DNA from: Cavia porcellus
Taxonomy: Eukaryota; Chordata; Mammalia; Rodentia; Caviidae
Length of the DNA: 64,000 bases
Assembly: GCF_034190915.1 (NCBI RefSeq)
Contig: NW_026947507.1
Coordinates: 30,804,001 to 30,868,000 of the forward strand
Reading direction: 5' to 3'
This document shows positions 12,413-22,035 of this stretch, in pieces. The position numbers and the translations under genes are program-made. The notes beneath the pieces were generated by a model. It did not search any database, was not told the DNA's origin, and was given only the letters and a program-made list of their open reading frames with translations. Position 1 is the first letter of the stretch; each line of letters begins with the position of its first letter.

Positions 12413-13594
12413 AAGTTGCTTCTCTGTGCCCAGTACCAAGTTGGGTGGATGTCACATTAGAGATAGCTAAAATCCAGGCTAGCAAAACCTATCACTTCTA
12501 TTAATAATACCTTTGTTTGAAGTAAACTTGTTCCAATAGTTATCTTTTGATAATTGTAACTTTATAAATTTATTAGAAAAAATTAGCAAAATCTTATAGA
12601 ATGTTATACTATACAATACATAAGATATATTTTAAAATAACCAGCAAATATTTGTAAAAGCATTTAAATTTTGTACCAACCAAATTTCTATAATGAAAAT
12701 GATCAGTTTATGTGATATTATGAGTAAATTATTACATATGACTTAATCCTACGTTAAACTTTATTTATGTTTTAATAACATTTATATCATACTTAATATA
12801 CTAAAAGCATCGTTTACTTGAATAAGGAACTCAGCAATATTTTCATGTTATAATAAACAAATAGGTAATACAAATTGTAATAAAAATTAATTTTAACCAA
12901 TGAATTACTTCAATGAAGTTTTGATTTCTATAAAAAGTTACATATGTGTGTATGTACATTTGTCAGTAATATTAGCTAGATAAATTGATCAATTGGCTTA
13001 TTGGTAGGTAGATGCTAGCTAAATATATCCATTTCATGCTCAGTTTGTTCAGAAGCACAATTTATCAAATATGTTACTTAATCAACATTGATTGGTAATC
13101 ATTAAATCTTTAGTTTGTAAAACTTAGTCTTGCATTGTAAACTGGTTAGAAGACTGTATATTGACCTCACTATAATGGAACATTATCTCCTCCCCTGAAA
13201 GTTGGTCATAGTAGACTTGCAAGTCATCTGTTTCTGCATTTAATAGTTCTAATAGAAATAAAATTGTTTAAATTGAGTGACCATTAAAATATACTGTGCT
13301 CAATCTGACTAACCAAAGCTGTTGAGCATTATTAATGAAACAATTTCAGTTTTCTCATACATCTTCCTCTTTCCAAAACAAACTGCCATGAATCACAGGA
13401 GATTGGGTTGAAGGACAAGAATCCTGTCTAAATAATATATGCTATCTGTTGCTGAAATCTTGATATATCCCCTATTGTTGAATGAGTAGTTTATTTCTGG
13501 GATAAATGTATTTACATGATTTTCTATTAATTTAATTCTTTTTAAGTATTCACCTCAGTAATTTATACAGAGATTTTTGACATCCATGTCACCA
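12413..13594. other. Unassigned AT-rich sequence
   Basis: Very AT-rich, with nothing recognised by eye. It separates two LTR-like blocks of the same orientation. Confidence 0.5.
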
Positions 13595-14075
13595 AACTGA
13601 TAAATAAGGGTGCATATGCAAACACCCACAGTCTGAGAGTGTGGGAAAGATTTTATTCCACCTATGGACAGGCAGGCTAAAATTGGAGTGATATTAGCAG
13701 CGATGTGGAGCAGAGGCTAAGTACATATAGGATTTAGGGTTAGGGGGTCATAGGCTCAAAGAATTTGGATGAAATGTTTGAAGTCACAACTGGTAGGACA
13801 ATCAGCTCAGGGGTGTAGAAAGAGCTGGCATCAGGAAGACTGCAGGTCCATCCTAAATTCCTCTCTGGCCCTTAGGACGGTCTCTTGTCAGAGGTAAACA
13901 GCACAGAGGTCTCTCTCAGCTCAGGTCTGACATTCCTGTCTTTTGTTATATAGAGAGATGGATGGGAAAGAGGGCAGAATGTTTCAGAGCTACTTCAGGT
14001 GTCACAAATGGGGCAGCCTGGATGGCCTGATAGGGGGAAAAGTCTTGGGGAAGAGGACTGAGTCAAAAAGAAGTC
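13595..14075 (-). mobile_element. Probable endogenous retrovirus LTR, antisense
   Basis: On the minus strand the block ends with an AATAAA signal (complement of 13652-13657) followed within about 50 bases by a T-rich stretch, as at an R/U5 boundary. It carries a TATA-like motif (complement of 13946-13952) about 290 bases upstream. It sits directly downstream, in minus-strand sense, of an envelope-like frame, which is where a 3' LTR belongs. The exact TG...CA termini and target duplication are not clear. Confidence 0.5.
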
Positions 14076-14821
14076 AGAGCTAGCATTTGTCTGTTGGTAA
14101 TCACTTGTGCATGCTCTTGTAAAAACAGAAAGAAATCTGAGGACCCATGGCCCAAAGAGAAGGAGGAGACAATAGGACTGGAGGAGTCAGGCCATGCCTC
14201 TGCTTTGGATGTTTTTGTCTTGCTGGGGGTAGGGAAAGTGCAATGGATGTTTTGTGGAAGAGCTGGAATGGGTTCTTCATTTCATATTGCAGGTAGTGTG
14301 TGGGATTGGTAGAAACCCAGACCTGGGAAGGGACCAGAAAGGCTACATAGGTGCTATAGACATAGATACACAGGCCAGGAATCTTTGGCTAGGGTAGGGT
14401 TGGAGAGGTTCAGCAAAGAATGATTTAACTGCAAAGTTTGGCACAGATAATTAAGGACAATCTGTGGGGCATGGTGAGGAAAAGAAGAGTTAACAGGGCC
14501 AAAGGTTGTCGGTAAGGGGAGGGAAGGATTCCAACTAGGACTAAAGTGAATGAAAACATGGTGGGGGTCCATGGTGGGGAGATGTTCCATGCTTGAGATA
14601 AAAGATAATTGAGTTGGAGTCCCAGTAAAATTGAAAGAATTCTGAGGACGAAACCAGGTTGGGTCGGCATGGACTGATTGAATAAAATAGGTGAAGTGAC
14701 AGGATGGACAGTGACAAAACATGAAGATGTTTTCTGGAATTCTGATTAGCCTGACTGATGCGAAGAAGATTGCTTGTGACTTCCAGGAAGAGGAGGGCTC
14801 AGGCAAACTATCAGCAGACAT
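14076..14821 (-). pseudogene. Decayed gammaretrovirus-like envelope, surface-subunit portion
   Basis: The minus strand is open for 155 codons (14354-14821), the longest frame in the window. Its end carries a 'LNLSNPTLAKDSW' motif matching the 'LN.S.P.L...CWLCL' segment near the N-terminal part of class I (gammaretrovirus-like) envelope surface subunits; the cysteine expected before the tryptophan is replaced. Potential N-glycosylation sites (NFT, NSS, NHS, NLS) fit an envelope. The frame stops at 14354. Further downstream, other frames keep weak similarity ('FGPWVLRFL', 'TRACTSD') to about 14090. It is non-functional, and the transmembrane subunit is not downstream as it should be. The alternative is a chance frame in an LTR-rich region. 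Confidence 0.5.
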
Positions 14822-15959
14822 CTTTATTCTGGAGTGGTGAATCTACTGTGTGACATCTTGCAAATGATCAGCTGTTGGAGTGCTATAGATGAGTCTGAAG
14901 ACTCCCTTCCACTTTGTTTAAAGGAATCTGGAATTTAAATATTTAATTAAAACTAGGTTTTTAATCACATTATCTTCATAAGAGTGAGTGTGGTGGATTA
15001 ACTAGTGGATAACTTGTAACACCCAGCTGAACTGAATCAGCATACTGTTGGGTGTGGAAAGTCCACATGAGGATTGTTGCCAACAGCAGAAAAAGAAAAC
15101 TGGAAAAAAAGGTGGTGTGCTGTTGATTCCCCTAAGAGAACCTTGTCACATTGGCTCTCCTGATATGAAGATGACTGTTCTCATCACTGGAGGAGCTCAG
15201 GTTACTGAGGATGGCTGCAGTTCTCTTTGGGGGAGCGCTGGTCCTTACTTTGAGTGTCTCTTCCTGGCTCCAGTGTAGATCCCTCAGCCTGCTGGAACAG
15301 ATCCTTCATCCTGTTAGCATGGACTTTCTACCTTCTACCACTGACCTTTGGGCCTGCCAAGTGCAGATCCTTAATACAGACTTGCATGAGACATTATCAT
15401 GGACTATAGGCCTCCAGTTGGACCCATGGGAGGCATTGTCATGGGCTCTAGGTCTTCAGCTGGACTCGTGTAGGACATTACTGTGGAATCCAGACCCTCA
15501 GCTGGATTGGATTGTTCAAGTCATTAGGATGTAGATAGATTTCTAGCGTTTTTCTGCCTTTGACTCTTTGGGTAAATGTTATAAAACAATCTTATGAATT
15601 ATGTATCCTGTATTAAATCTTTTCCCTTGTAAATCCTGAAAACTGTGAGTATGTGTGTATAGTCATTTTTCTTTTTCTTAAGCCCAGTCTTTAGTGAATG
15701 TGCCCTGGGAACAATTGTCTTGAGTGCTGAGAATCCAGCCCTATCTAAACTGCCAATAGTTTTAATAATTGACTTAGATGTCCACAATATTCACCCCTCT
15801 AAACAGCTATCTCTAACTGCAGTTAAGGCATAAAGGGTATAGTTTTTATCTAGCTTTTTTGAGCTGAAAAGCATTGATGTGTGGTAGATTGTAGTCAGGA
15901 GCTAATGTAATGGGCCTCACATAGAAGTCATATTGTACATTAGCAGTTACAAATTCTCT
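14822..15959. other. Retrovirus-associated segment with internal tandem repeat
   Basis: This lies between two envelope-like fragments. The part at 15010-15540 is GC-richer and contains a 42-bp tandem repeat. On the minus strand, a purine-rich stretch (complement of about 15792-15800) precedes TGTGGACATC, which could be a polypurine tract and LTR start near 15784. I cannot prove this. A 107-codon plus frame (15211-15534) crosses the repeat. Confidence 0.4.
15388..15513 (+). repeat. Three copies of a 42-bp tandem repeat
   Basis: Copies start at 15388, 15430 and 15472. Each keeps a 'acatt...tgg' opening and a 'cctcagctgga'-type ending with moderate divergence. Because 42 is a multiple of three, the plus-strand frame reads as a repeated 14-residue unit ending LQLD or PQLD. 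It is probably a minisatellite inside an LTR or untranslated retroviral region. Confidence 0.75.
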
Positions 15960-16393
15960 TTACAATGTTGATTCCTGGTAGAAGGAATGCATCACATTTA
16001 TTGCTGGTTTTATCTGCATGATCTCTTGGCTTTTAGCAGTCTCTAGGTGAAAATAAATAACTTTTTGAGAAATTAGGGCATGTATAATCAAGGCATGAGT
16101 ACTGGAATGGAAAGGCAGGCTGGAGAAAGAGCATAGTCTAGAAACCATTTTTATGGGATTAGAATGGCAGTTGTAACCCATTGTGTCTTAGAACCTATAC
16201 TGATAGAGTCTGATATTTTGTCACAGGTCTCTCCAGTTTTAACTATGAGAAGATGGTGAGTTTGGTGAATTTGAAGAACAGTTTTAGCTAAAGAATTTAA
16301 AGATTCTTGATGAGCTTTTGTAGATACTACTGTAATACAGTGGTCAGCTAGTGCTGTAGTGGAAAATTGCCAGAAGGGATCAGTGATTGGCAC
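15960..16393 (-). pseudogene. Decayed gammaretrovirus-like envelope, transmembrane-subunit portion
   Basis: The minus frame at 16151-16393 contains 'SLNSLAKTVLQ' followed by 'HHLL' and 'TGETC'. This matches the 'SLA.VVLQNRR.LDLL...GG.C' heptad and immunosuppressive-like segment of class I transmembrane subunits. The following CX6CC disulphide motif is lost. A second minus frame (15960-16181) has 'IIHALISQKV' and 'EIMQIKP', which resemble the post-membrane tail of such proteins. One frameshift or more separates the two. The piece lies upstream of the surface-like piece on the minus strand, the reverse of the normal order. Confidence 0.6.
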
Positions 16394-17011
16394 CCCTTTT
16401 TATATTTAGCTTATTATATGGCATTGTTGTTATATACTTTTTCATTATACTTTTTTTTTGAGACCAAGTTAAAGTGAGACCAAGTTTTAATTTTAAGACC
16501 AAGTTAAAGTGAGGCCTGTGTTAATTAAAAGAAATCTCTTGTTGTCTATTAAGATTTGCTAAATCTCCTTAGGCATTACTTTGGAACCATGTACAGACCT
16601 CTCAGCTTTTCTGTCATTGTCAACCATCAAGGTGGGTCACTGCCTTGCTTAACTATTTTGCTTTGTGTGAAAGCCTGGGAGACATTTCCCTCTTGGGGGT
16701 CCTCCTTTGACCCTGTGCCCTTGTTGATGCTCATCCTCTGGGGTCCAGCAATCCCTCTGTTCAGGAGTTTGAGTGACTTACCAAAGTTGTAGGATCTCCT
16801 ATGGAAAGTTCTTTCATGTCTTTTGTCCTCATTGACCTCCTAGAGTCCAGTCAGGGCCAAAATATTGGCTATCATCTTAGCTCTGTTACATTTCTAGCTA
16901 TAGCCACTAAAAGTGTAGTCGTTGAACACCCAGCAGAGATCAGTGACATGGGAATTGCAGTGGGAGGCATGATGTTAACTATTATAATTTTATCTCAGTA
17001 TCAAGGACTGT
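16394..17011 (-). mobile_element. Other decayed endogenous-retrovirus internal sequence
   Basis: This stretch is contiguous with the transmembrane-like fragment and of similar composition. In minus-strand frames I see only faint hints of a nucleocapsid-like region (Cys/Gly/Pro/Lys-rich, about 16640-16780). It includes a local 35-bp duplication. I assign it to the retroviral debris mainly by contiguity. The plus frames at 16556-16792 and 16801-17013 appear to be shadows. Confidence 0.35.
16461..16513. repeat. 18-bp exact direct repeat, 35 bp apart
   Basis: AGACCAAGTTAAAGTGAG occurs at 16461-16478 and again at 16496-16513. A third copy of the GACCAAGTT core lies between them (16478-16486). It is a small local tandem duplication inside retroviral debris. 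Confidence 0.85.
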
Positions 17012-17679
17012 GACATTTAAAGTATAGCCAGAGGACTGTTATTTCTTACCAACCATGATTGTTTTAGTAATTGAATCCCTGTAGAATGTTAACAGACAAC
17101 AGTTATATAGTTTTACAAAGAAAACAAGATCAAAAGCTTCCTATGGTATTTTAGCACAACAATCATGATGCCATTATTTTTGTAACACTTAAATATCCAT
17201 CTTGGTATCAAACGGTATTTTTAGTCAAACATTTTGTGATTGCTAGACACTAAATGACACAAAGAAACTCTCACTTAATTTGTTATCCTTAAATGTGGTG
17301 TCATTGAAGAGGTTTGTAACATTGTCTGGACTGCTCAATGTCTAAACATTTCTAAGTGTATGATATACATATGATATGTACTCACAGAAGCTTTTAAAAA
17401 TGTTATTTGACAGGTGGCCTCATGCTGTTTGATATATATATTTTATTAAAAGTAACTGAGGTAAAAAAAGAAAGGTAGATACCTGAATCTAGAAAAATCT
17501 TATCACTAAAATATTGGTTTTATATCTTACAAGGCCTCTATACCCATAAGGCATGAATACATTCAGTACAGAGTGAAATTATCCATTATAAACACTATAT
17601 CTGTATGAAAAACTTTGTCTCTTAATTTAGTTTTGTACCAAGAACATCTTTTAAACAAGAAAACCTTATTGTTTTTCTA
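17012..17679. other. Unassigned AT-rich sequence
   Basis: No repeat family recognised. I looked for a primer-binding site next to the neighbouring LTR (minus-strand sense, below 17680) and saw none, which argues that the LTR is solo. Confidence 0.5.
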
Positions 17680-18055
17680 TGGCAAACAGAAACATCACAA
17701 CAAGGTCCAGGATTTGAAGGCAGATTTATTTTATGTCAATGGGCATTGATTTGAAACTTTCCTGAAATATCAGACCTGATCTCTGCTGGCGTAGGGCTTT
17801 TATATGCGGCATAAACAGGAGGTACAAAGGAGAGACAAACATCCTGGCAGGTGTTCTGATTAGCTGGCAGGGTGAGATCATTGGTTACAAGGCTAGATTA
17901 ATGGTCATGCAGCTTGTTACAGTCAGACATCCTGCAGGTTCAGTTATGCTGTCATGGTTACAGGGGTCAAGAAAGTAATTATGGAGCCATAAAGCAGGAA
18001 CAGAGCAAGACAGTTTTTAAAAGAACAATTTTTCTTGTATGGTTTTTCCCTTTCA
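17680..18055 (-). mobile_element. Solo endogenous retrovirus LTR with TATA box and poly(A) signal
   Basis: On the minus strand the block starts TGAAAGGG, has a U3-like region, a clean TATAAAAG (complement of 17797-17804), and an AATAAA (complement of 17725-17730) about 70 bases downstream. It ends near TTTGCCA. This spacing is a textbook U3-R-U5 layout with a short R. No internal retroviral sequence is attached on either side. The family is not identified; class I is my guess from the neighbouring envelope debris. Orientation matches the 12-17 kb retroviral fragments. Confidence 0.7.
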
Positions 18056-19087
18056 ATTTTATTTATAGATAACCCAAACTTTAAATGATGACCAATATAA
18101 ACATCAAAATAATATATTCAGCAACATTTATTGGGGCTATGGAAATTACCAGGGTCCCCTTAGTGAACAAGGACTGGAAAAATGTTTAAGGCTGATGCAC
18201 CTTTATTCATCAAGAAGGGTCTTGTTCAATAGTCTCTCTAAACCCAAGAGATCCACATTTAACTATTTTAACAATTTTTGATGACCTGTGGGAATGAGAT
18301 CATACTATTTAACACGTTATTTTTGATCAACAAAAGACTCAAATTATTGTGCATAGACAAAAAATATAGACTGTCTTTGTAAAACCAGTCTTGACATCAT
18401 TTTGATAAACTGCCAACCTGTGTGGAAACATGTCCTTAACATTAAATGACATATATTAGCCAAAGTAAGTTATAGTATTTTAAAAGTCCAAAAACATAAA
18501 AAGAAAAAAAAAAGTATTGAACTCAGGCAAAACACCTATAAATATGGTAACTAATTACAATTTGACAAACAGGCAAACAAACATATATAAATCAATTTAC
18601 CTAATGCCAGCGTATACTTGGATGTACTTGGCCAGGTTCAGTTATAGTAACTCTTTAATATAAGACTAGTCAGAACTTCAATAGATCAATTAACAGAGAT
18701 TTCTTATAGCAAGAATTAGGATGAATAAAATCATTGTGCCTGTAATCAGTATTTCCTGTTTTATCCTAAGGATTTTGTCAACTCCACATCCTCTTACCTT
18801 TTAGCTTTTGGTTCAGTCATCTCTATACTTTCTGTCACCCATGCAGACTTTCTTTTCCTTCTAACAGTGTTTGTGGTAGCCCTTTCTGAGACTTAGCATA
18901 GTTTGGACTAACATTGACCTTACATATATTTTGGTTTTCACATCTTGGCAAGCTTTTAGATAATTTTTAAGATTTCTGTGGCTCTGACTGACCCATGGAC
19001 CTGATTGTGCTCTTTATTTAAATTCTGAAAAGTCAATTCAAGCATGATAATTTCAGCCATTTGGAATGAGGAATCTGTCTGTGGAGT
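18056..19087. other. Unassigned AT-rich sequence
   Basis: No gene or repeat recognised apart from a short A-run near 18502-18513. Confidence 0.5.
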
Positions 19088-19132
19088 GCCTCTTGTGTGG
19101 CTAGGGCTACAGGCATGCGCCACTATGCCTAG
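19088..19132 (-). mobile_element. B1 SINE fragment, antisense
   Basis: Only the last part of an antisense B1 is visible: 'tgtgtggctagggctacagg', 'catgcgccactatgcctag'. This is the complement of the SINE's 5' end with its A-box region. The rest of the element is missing or unrecognisable. It is flanked on the right by purine-rich sequence (19205-19300). Confidence 0.65.
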
Positions 19133-19451
19133 TAGGGTCAAGGCAAGCAAAGAAGGGAGGTTGCCTCTCTAGTACATGATTTTACCTGTGCTCTACCAGT
19201 ATTGTTAGATAATAGGAGTGGAAGCACATAGGGGCACATAAGGAGAGAGGGGGCCAGGGAGTCAGGGGGAACAGGGACACAGAAAGGGATGAAAACAGTG
19301 GTCTTCCTTCAGCTTATCAAAATTAATTGTCTATGGGTAGCCCTAGAAAGTCCTTTTACTAAGTAAGAAACCATATGATCTTGGCTTGCCATATCCTCAG
19401 ATTCTGAGTGATTATTCCAGTTAGGGTCTTTTCAGGGGACATCTGTAATGT

Positions 19452-19524
19452 AATAGAAAATTATAATTCATTCAATTAAATTTAAACAAAAATGAAAGTA
19501 GCTGTTGTTAACGATGGATAACAG
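19452..19524 (+). repeat. 73-bp direct repeat, copy A
   Basis: This 73-bp unit reappears at 20292-20364 with only three substitutions and no gaps, exactly 840 bp away. See the finding. Neither copy resembles a known repeat, and the interval between them includes a truncated L1 3' end. Confidence 0.95.
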
Positions 19525-19689
19525 AAGGTACACCTGAAGAAGGGAACAAAATTTAGGCATAGTGATGACCACAGTTTAGTCTTGAACTCTCCTTTTCCTT
19601 CAGACATATGGTCATTTATCTAACCATGTTTACTTCCCTTTTTCTCAATTTCCCTTCCTTTTTCTATTGTCTTCATGACCTGTTACACA

Positions 19690-20010
19690 AAAAGGAACAG
19701 TGCATCTTGAGGACATAATGTTAAGTGAAATAAATAAGACACATGTTTAAATATTGCATGGTTTTTCTTATATGAGAAACTCAAAATACAAATAATGATC
19801 AAATAAAAGACAAGTGATAGGAAATAGGGAGATATATTTTCTGCAAAAGGAAAGGGACCACTGGAGGGAGGGAGATGGGAAGAAATGGAGGGAAAGAAGA
19901 TGTCAAAAAAACTAAGATGTGTTATGTACAAGTGCCAACTCCCCACAATGAATATAATCATTATATATTGCAGACATACTAGTAAAAACTAAAAGTTGAC
20001 AAAAAGAAAT
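19690..20010 (+). mobile_element. L1 3' UTR fragment
   Basis: The fragment opens with 'taatgttaagtgaaataaat', the end of L1 ORF2-adjacent sequence. It continues through a purine-rich part ('ggagggagggagatggg') and closes with 'tgtacaagtgccaactcc' and 'attgcagacatac'. The same order of blocks is seen in the L1 tails at 24.2 and 25.0 kb. The element is strongly 5'-truncated and non-coding; the minus frame at 19683-19961 is a shadow. Confidence 0.8.
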
Positions 20011-20291
20011 AGATATGAAGACATGTGCATAAATGGAAGGAAAACATCAGGTTTATCAAGATTTCAAAAGGCCCAGTGGGGAACATAAAACAACAAAGCA
20101 GTAGAATGTATCATCTTAATCTCTCTGGATCAATGTCAGTGGAGTGTCTGCCTAAAACATTAGCATATCTGTTTTCATCATGCTAATAAAGTCATTGATA
20201 TTTGACAGTAATACATGGTCAGTATTCATTTTTGATGTTTAGTTCCATTTAAATTATATAGTCCTTAAAAGTACTAAAAGGTCCTTTGAAA

Positions 20292-20364
20292 AATAGAAAA
20301 TTATAATTCATTCAGTTAAATTTAAACAAAAATGAAGGTAGCTGTTGTTAACGATGGATAGCAG
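20292..20364 (+). repeat. 73-bp direct repeat, copy B
   Basis: Second copy of the unit at 19452-19524. All three differences are A in copy A and G in copy B. Flanking bases on either side are unrelated between the copies, so the duplicated unit is sharply bounded. Confidence 0.95.
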
Positions 20365-20597
20365 TAACGGACTGTTCTGACCTAAGAAAGGATACCTTTC
20401 TTCAATTTGTAAAATTACTCACTTAATATTGTTTAAGAATTATGTTACTACCTATGTCTTATTCATTTTAGACATTTGAAATTACATACTTTATTTAAAA
20501 AACAGTAAATGTAGCAAAAACAATAATGGGCTATTTCTAAAATTACATTGAAAATCATTTGAAATTCATATAAATGCTCATACGTCTGTTTAGTGCA

Positions 20598-21046
20598 TCC
20601 TTCTTGTCTCAGTTACTTTCTTGTTGCTGAGAAAATATCCAGCACACACAACTCTAAAGAGAAAAGTTTATTTGAATTCACAGTTTGTAGAGGTTTCAGT
20701 CCATAGTCAGCTGGCTCCAAGGTAGGGTGTTATGGCAGGGGGCAGAGGAGAAACATCTCATTGTAGCGCAGGCCTGTACTTTGTAGTTCAGCAACTCACT
20801 AATAGCATAGGCAGGAAGCAGCAAGCCTGCCTTCCATTTCTCCTTATTTCATTCAGCCTATCAGCCTGTTAGTTGGTGCTATCTACACCCAGGGTGGAGC
20901 TCCCTTTACCCACATCCATAATTTTGGTATCACACACCTTTAATTCCATTATCACACACATCTTAGCTCCAGCCATCTCTGAAAAACACCACCTATCAGC
21001 ACATGAGGCTTTGGAGGAACATTTGGATGTAAGCTATAATACTTCT
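20598..21046 (-). mobile_element. MaLR LTR, antisense
   Basis: On the plus strand: 'tctcagttactttcttgttgc' (complement of the LTR 3' end), 'agaaaagtttatttgaattc', 'cagtttgtagaggtttcagt', 'ccatagtcagctggctcc', then 'cagggtggagctccc' and 'ggaacatttggatgtaagc', the complement of a 'gcttacatccaaatgttcc' LTR start. These are the hallmark blocks of THE1/MST/ORR1-type MaLR LTRs. It is nearly full length, and no internal sequence adjoins it. The plus frame at 20873-21118 is incidental. Confidence 0.8.
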
Positions 21047-21564
21047 CTTCTGGAGACTTTTTTGTTGTTGTTTTTAAATATATCTGATTTTCAAATCGTT
21101 CTATATAGTTTGAACTAACGTCTCTAAACCCTTGTGTTAAAATGTATACTTTCCAGTGTCACCAGTTATTTTATAAATGGATGTTATTTCTACAGGGAAA
21201 CTTACTTTAAGTAACTCTTATGCAAATTATCAATTGAGTTTTAGCTCTCTACTCATTGATTTTATAAATAGATACAGTACTGAATGGAAAGTGTAATTTT
21301 TTTGTAACTACAATCCTACTTTACTTATTTTTGGAAAAACGATCAATAACATCTACTAATAGTTCTGTTTATTAAAATCGCATTTTGTGATGTTTCTGCA
21401 AAGTAAAAATGAATTAGGAGATATCAGGGCCTGATCATTTTACAGATAAGTGCCATTCTTAGACCTTTTACCTCAATATGGGCAATTTGATGTTGTAGTT
21501 ATGTATGCATTTGTTGGAGTGTATCTTCAAAGAAAAAAGAATCAAAATATTTTATTTAGTTAGT

Positions 21565-21710
21565 TATTTTTTGAGACAAAATTTGGCCATATAGTTCCAA
21601 ATGTTGGCTTTGAAGTTGCTCTGTATCCCAGGCTATTGTTAAACTCTTGGGAATTCTCCTGTCTCATCCTCCTGAGCTAGAATTGTAGGAGCGCACCATG
21701 ATGCCTGGCC
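21565..21710 (-). mobile_element. B1 SINE with internal duplication, antisense
   Basis: Antisense B1: 'ttttttgagacaaaatttgg', 'ccatatagttccaaatgttgg', a second similar block 'tctgtatcccaggctattg', 'ctcctgtctcatcctcctgag', and 'gtaggagcgcaccatgatgcc'. The doubled middle fits the 29-bp duplication described for B1. The copy is strongly diverged. Confidence 0.8.
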
Positions 21711-21977
21711 AGTTTTGTATTAAATATGGAAATATTAGAAGTGGTGAAATATATAGGTTGTGAACATTCCATTTTGATGCTGCTTAGAATATATAACACA
21801 AAAATGAAGCCATTGATTAGCTTCATAAAAATGTTCTGTTGTTTGTCTTTCAAGTGTTTAACTGTTATATATACTCTCATTCATTTTAAAACATCATCAA
21901 ATTCTTTATGAAACATCTGGACTAACAGAGGTCAGGTATTCCAGTCTGATTCTTTACCTTTTCCTCTGTCTTTGGGA

Positions 21978-22035
21978 GTATTTCCAAGTATTTTGTAGTT
22001 CGGCACCTCATTAGTGGCATAAGCAGCCCTTGCTA
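21978..22035 (-). mobile_element. Short MaLR LTR fragment
   Basis: 'tattttgtagttcggcacctcattagtggcataagcag' in outline matches the interior of the MaLR LTR at 20772-20822 ('tactttgtagttcagcaactc...') over about 40 bases. The rest of an LTR is not visible around it. It could be a second truncated copy of the same family or a local duplication. Confidence 0.5.

Noticed and set aside
13733..13746. Telomere-like TTAGGGTTAGGG
   Set aside because: Only two units occur inside an LTR-like region, far too few for an interstitial telomere.
14354..14821. Longest open frame as a host protein-coding gene
   Set aside because: The content resembles retroviral envelope, the start has no promoter or splice context, and retroviral LTR-like sequence adjoins it.
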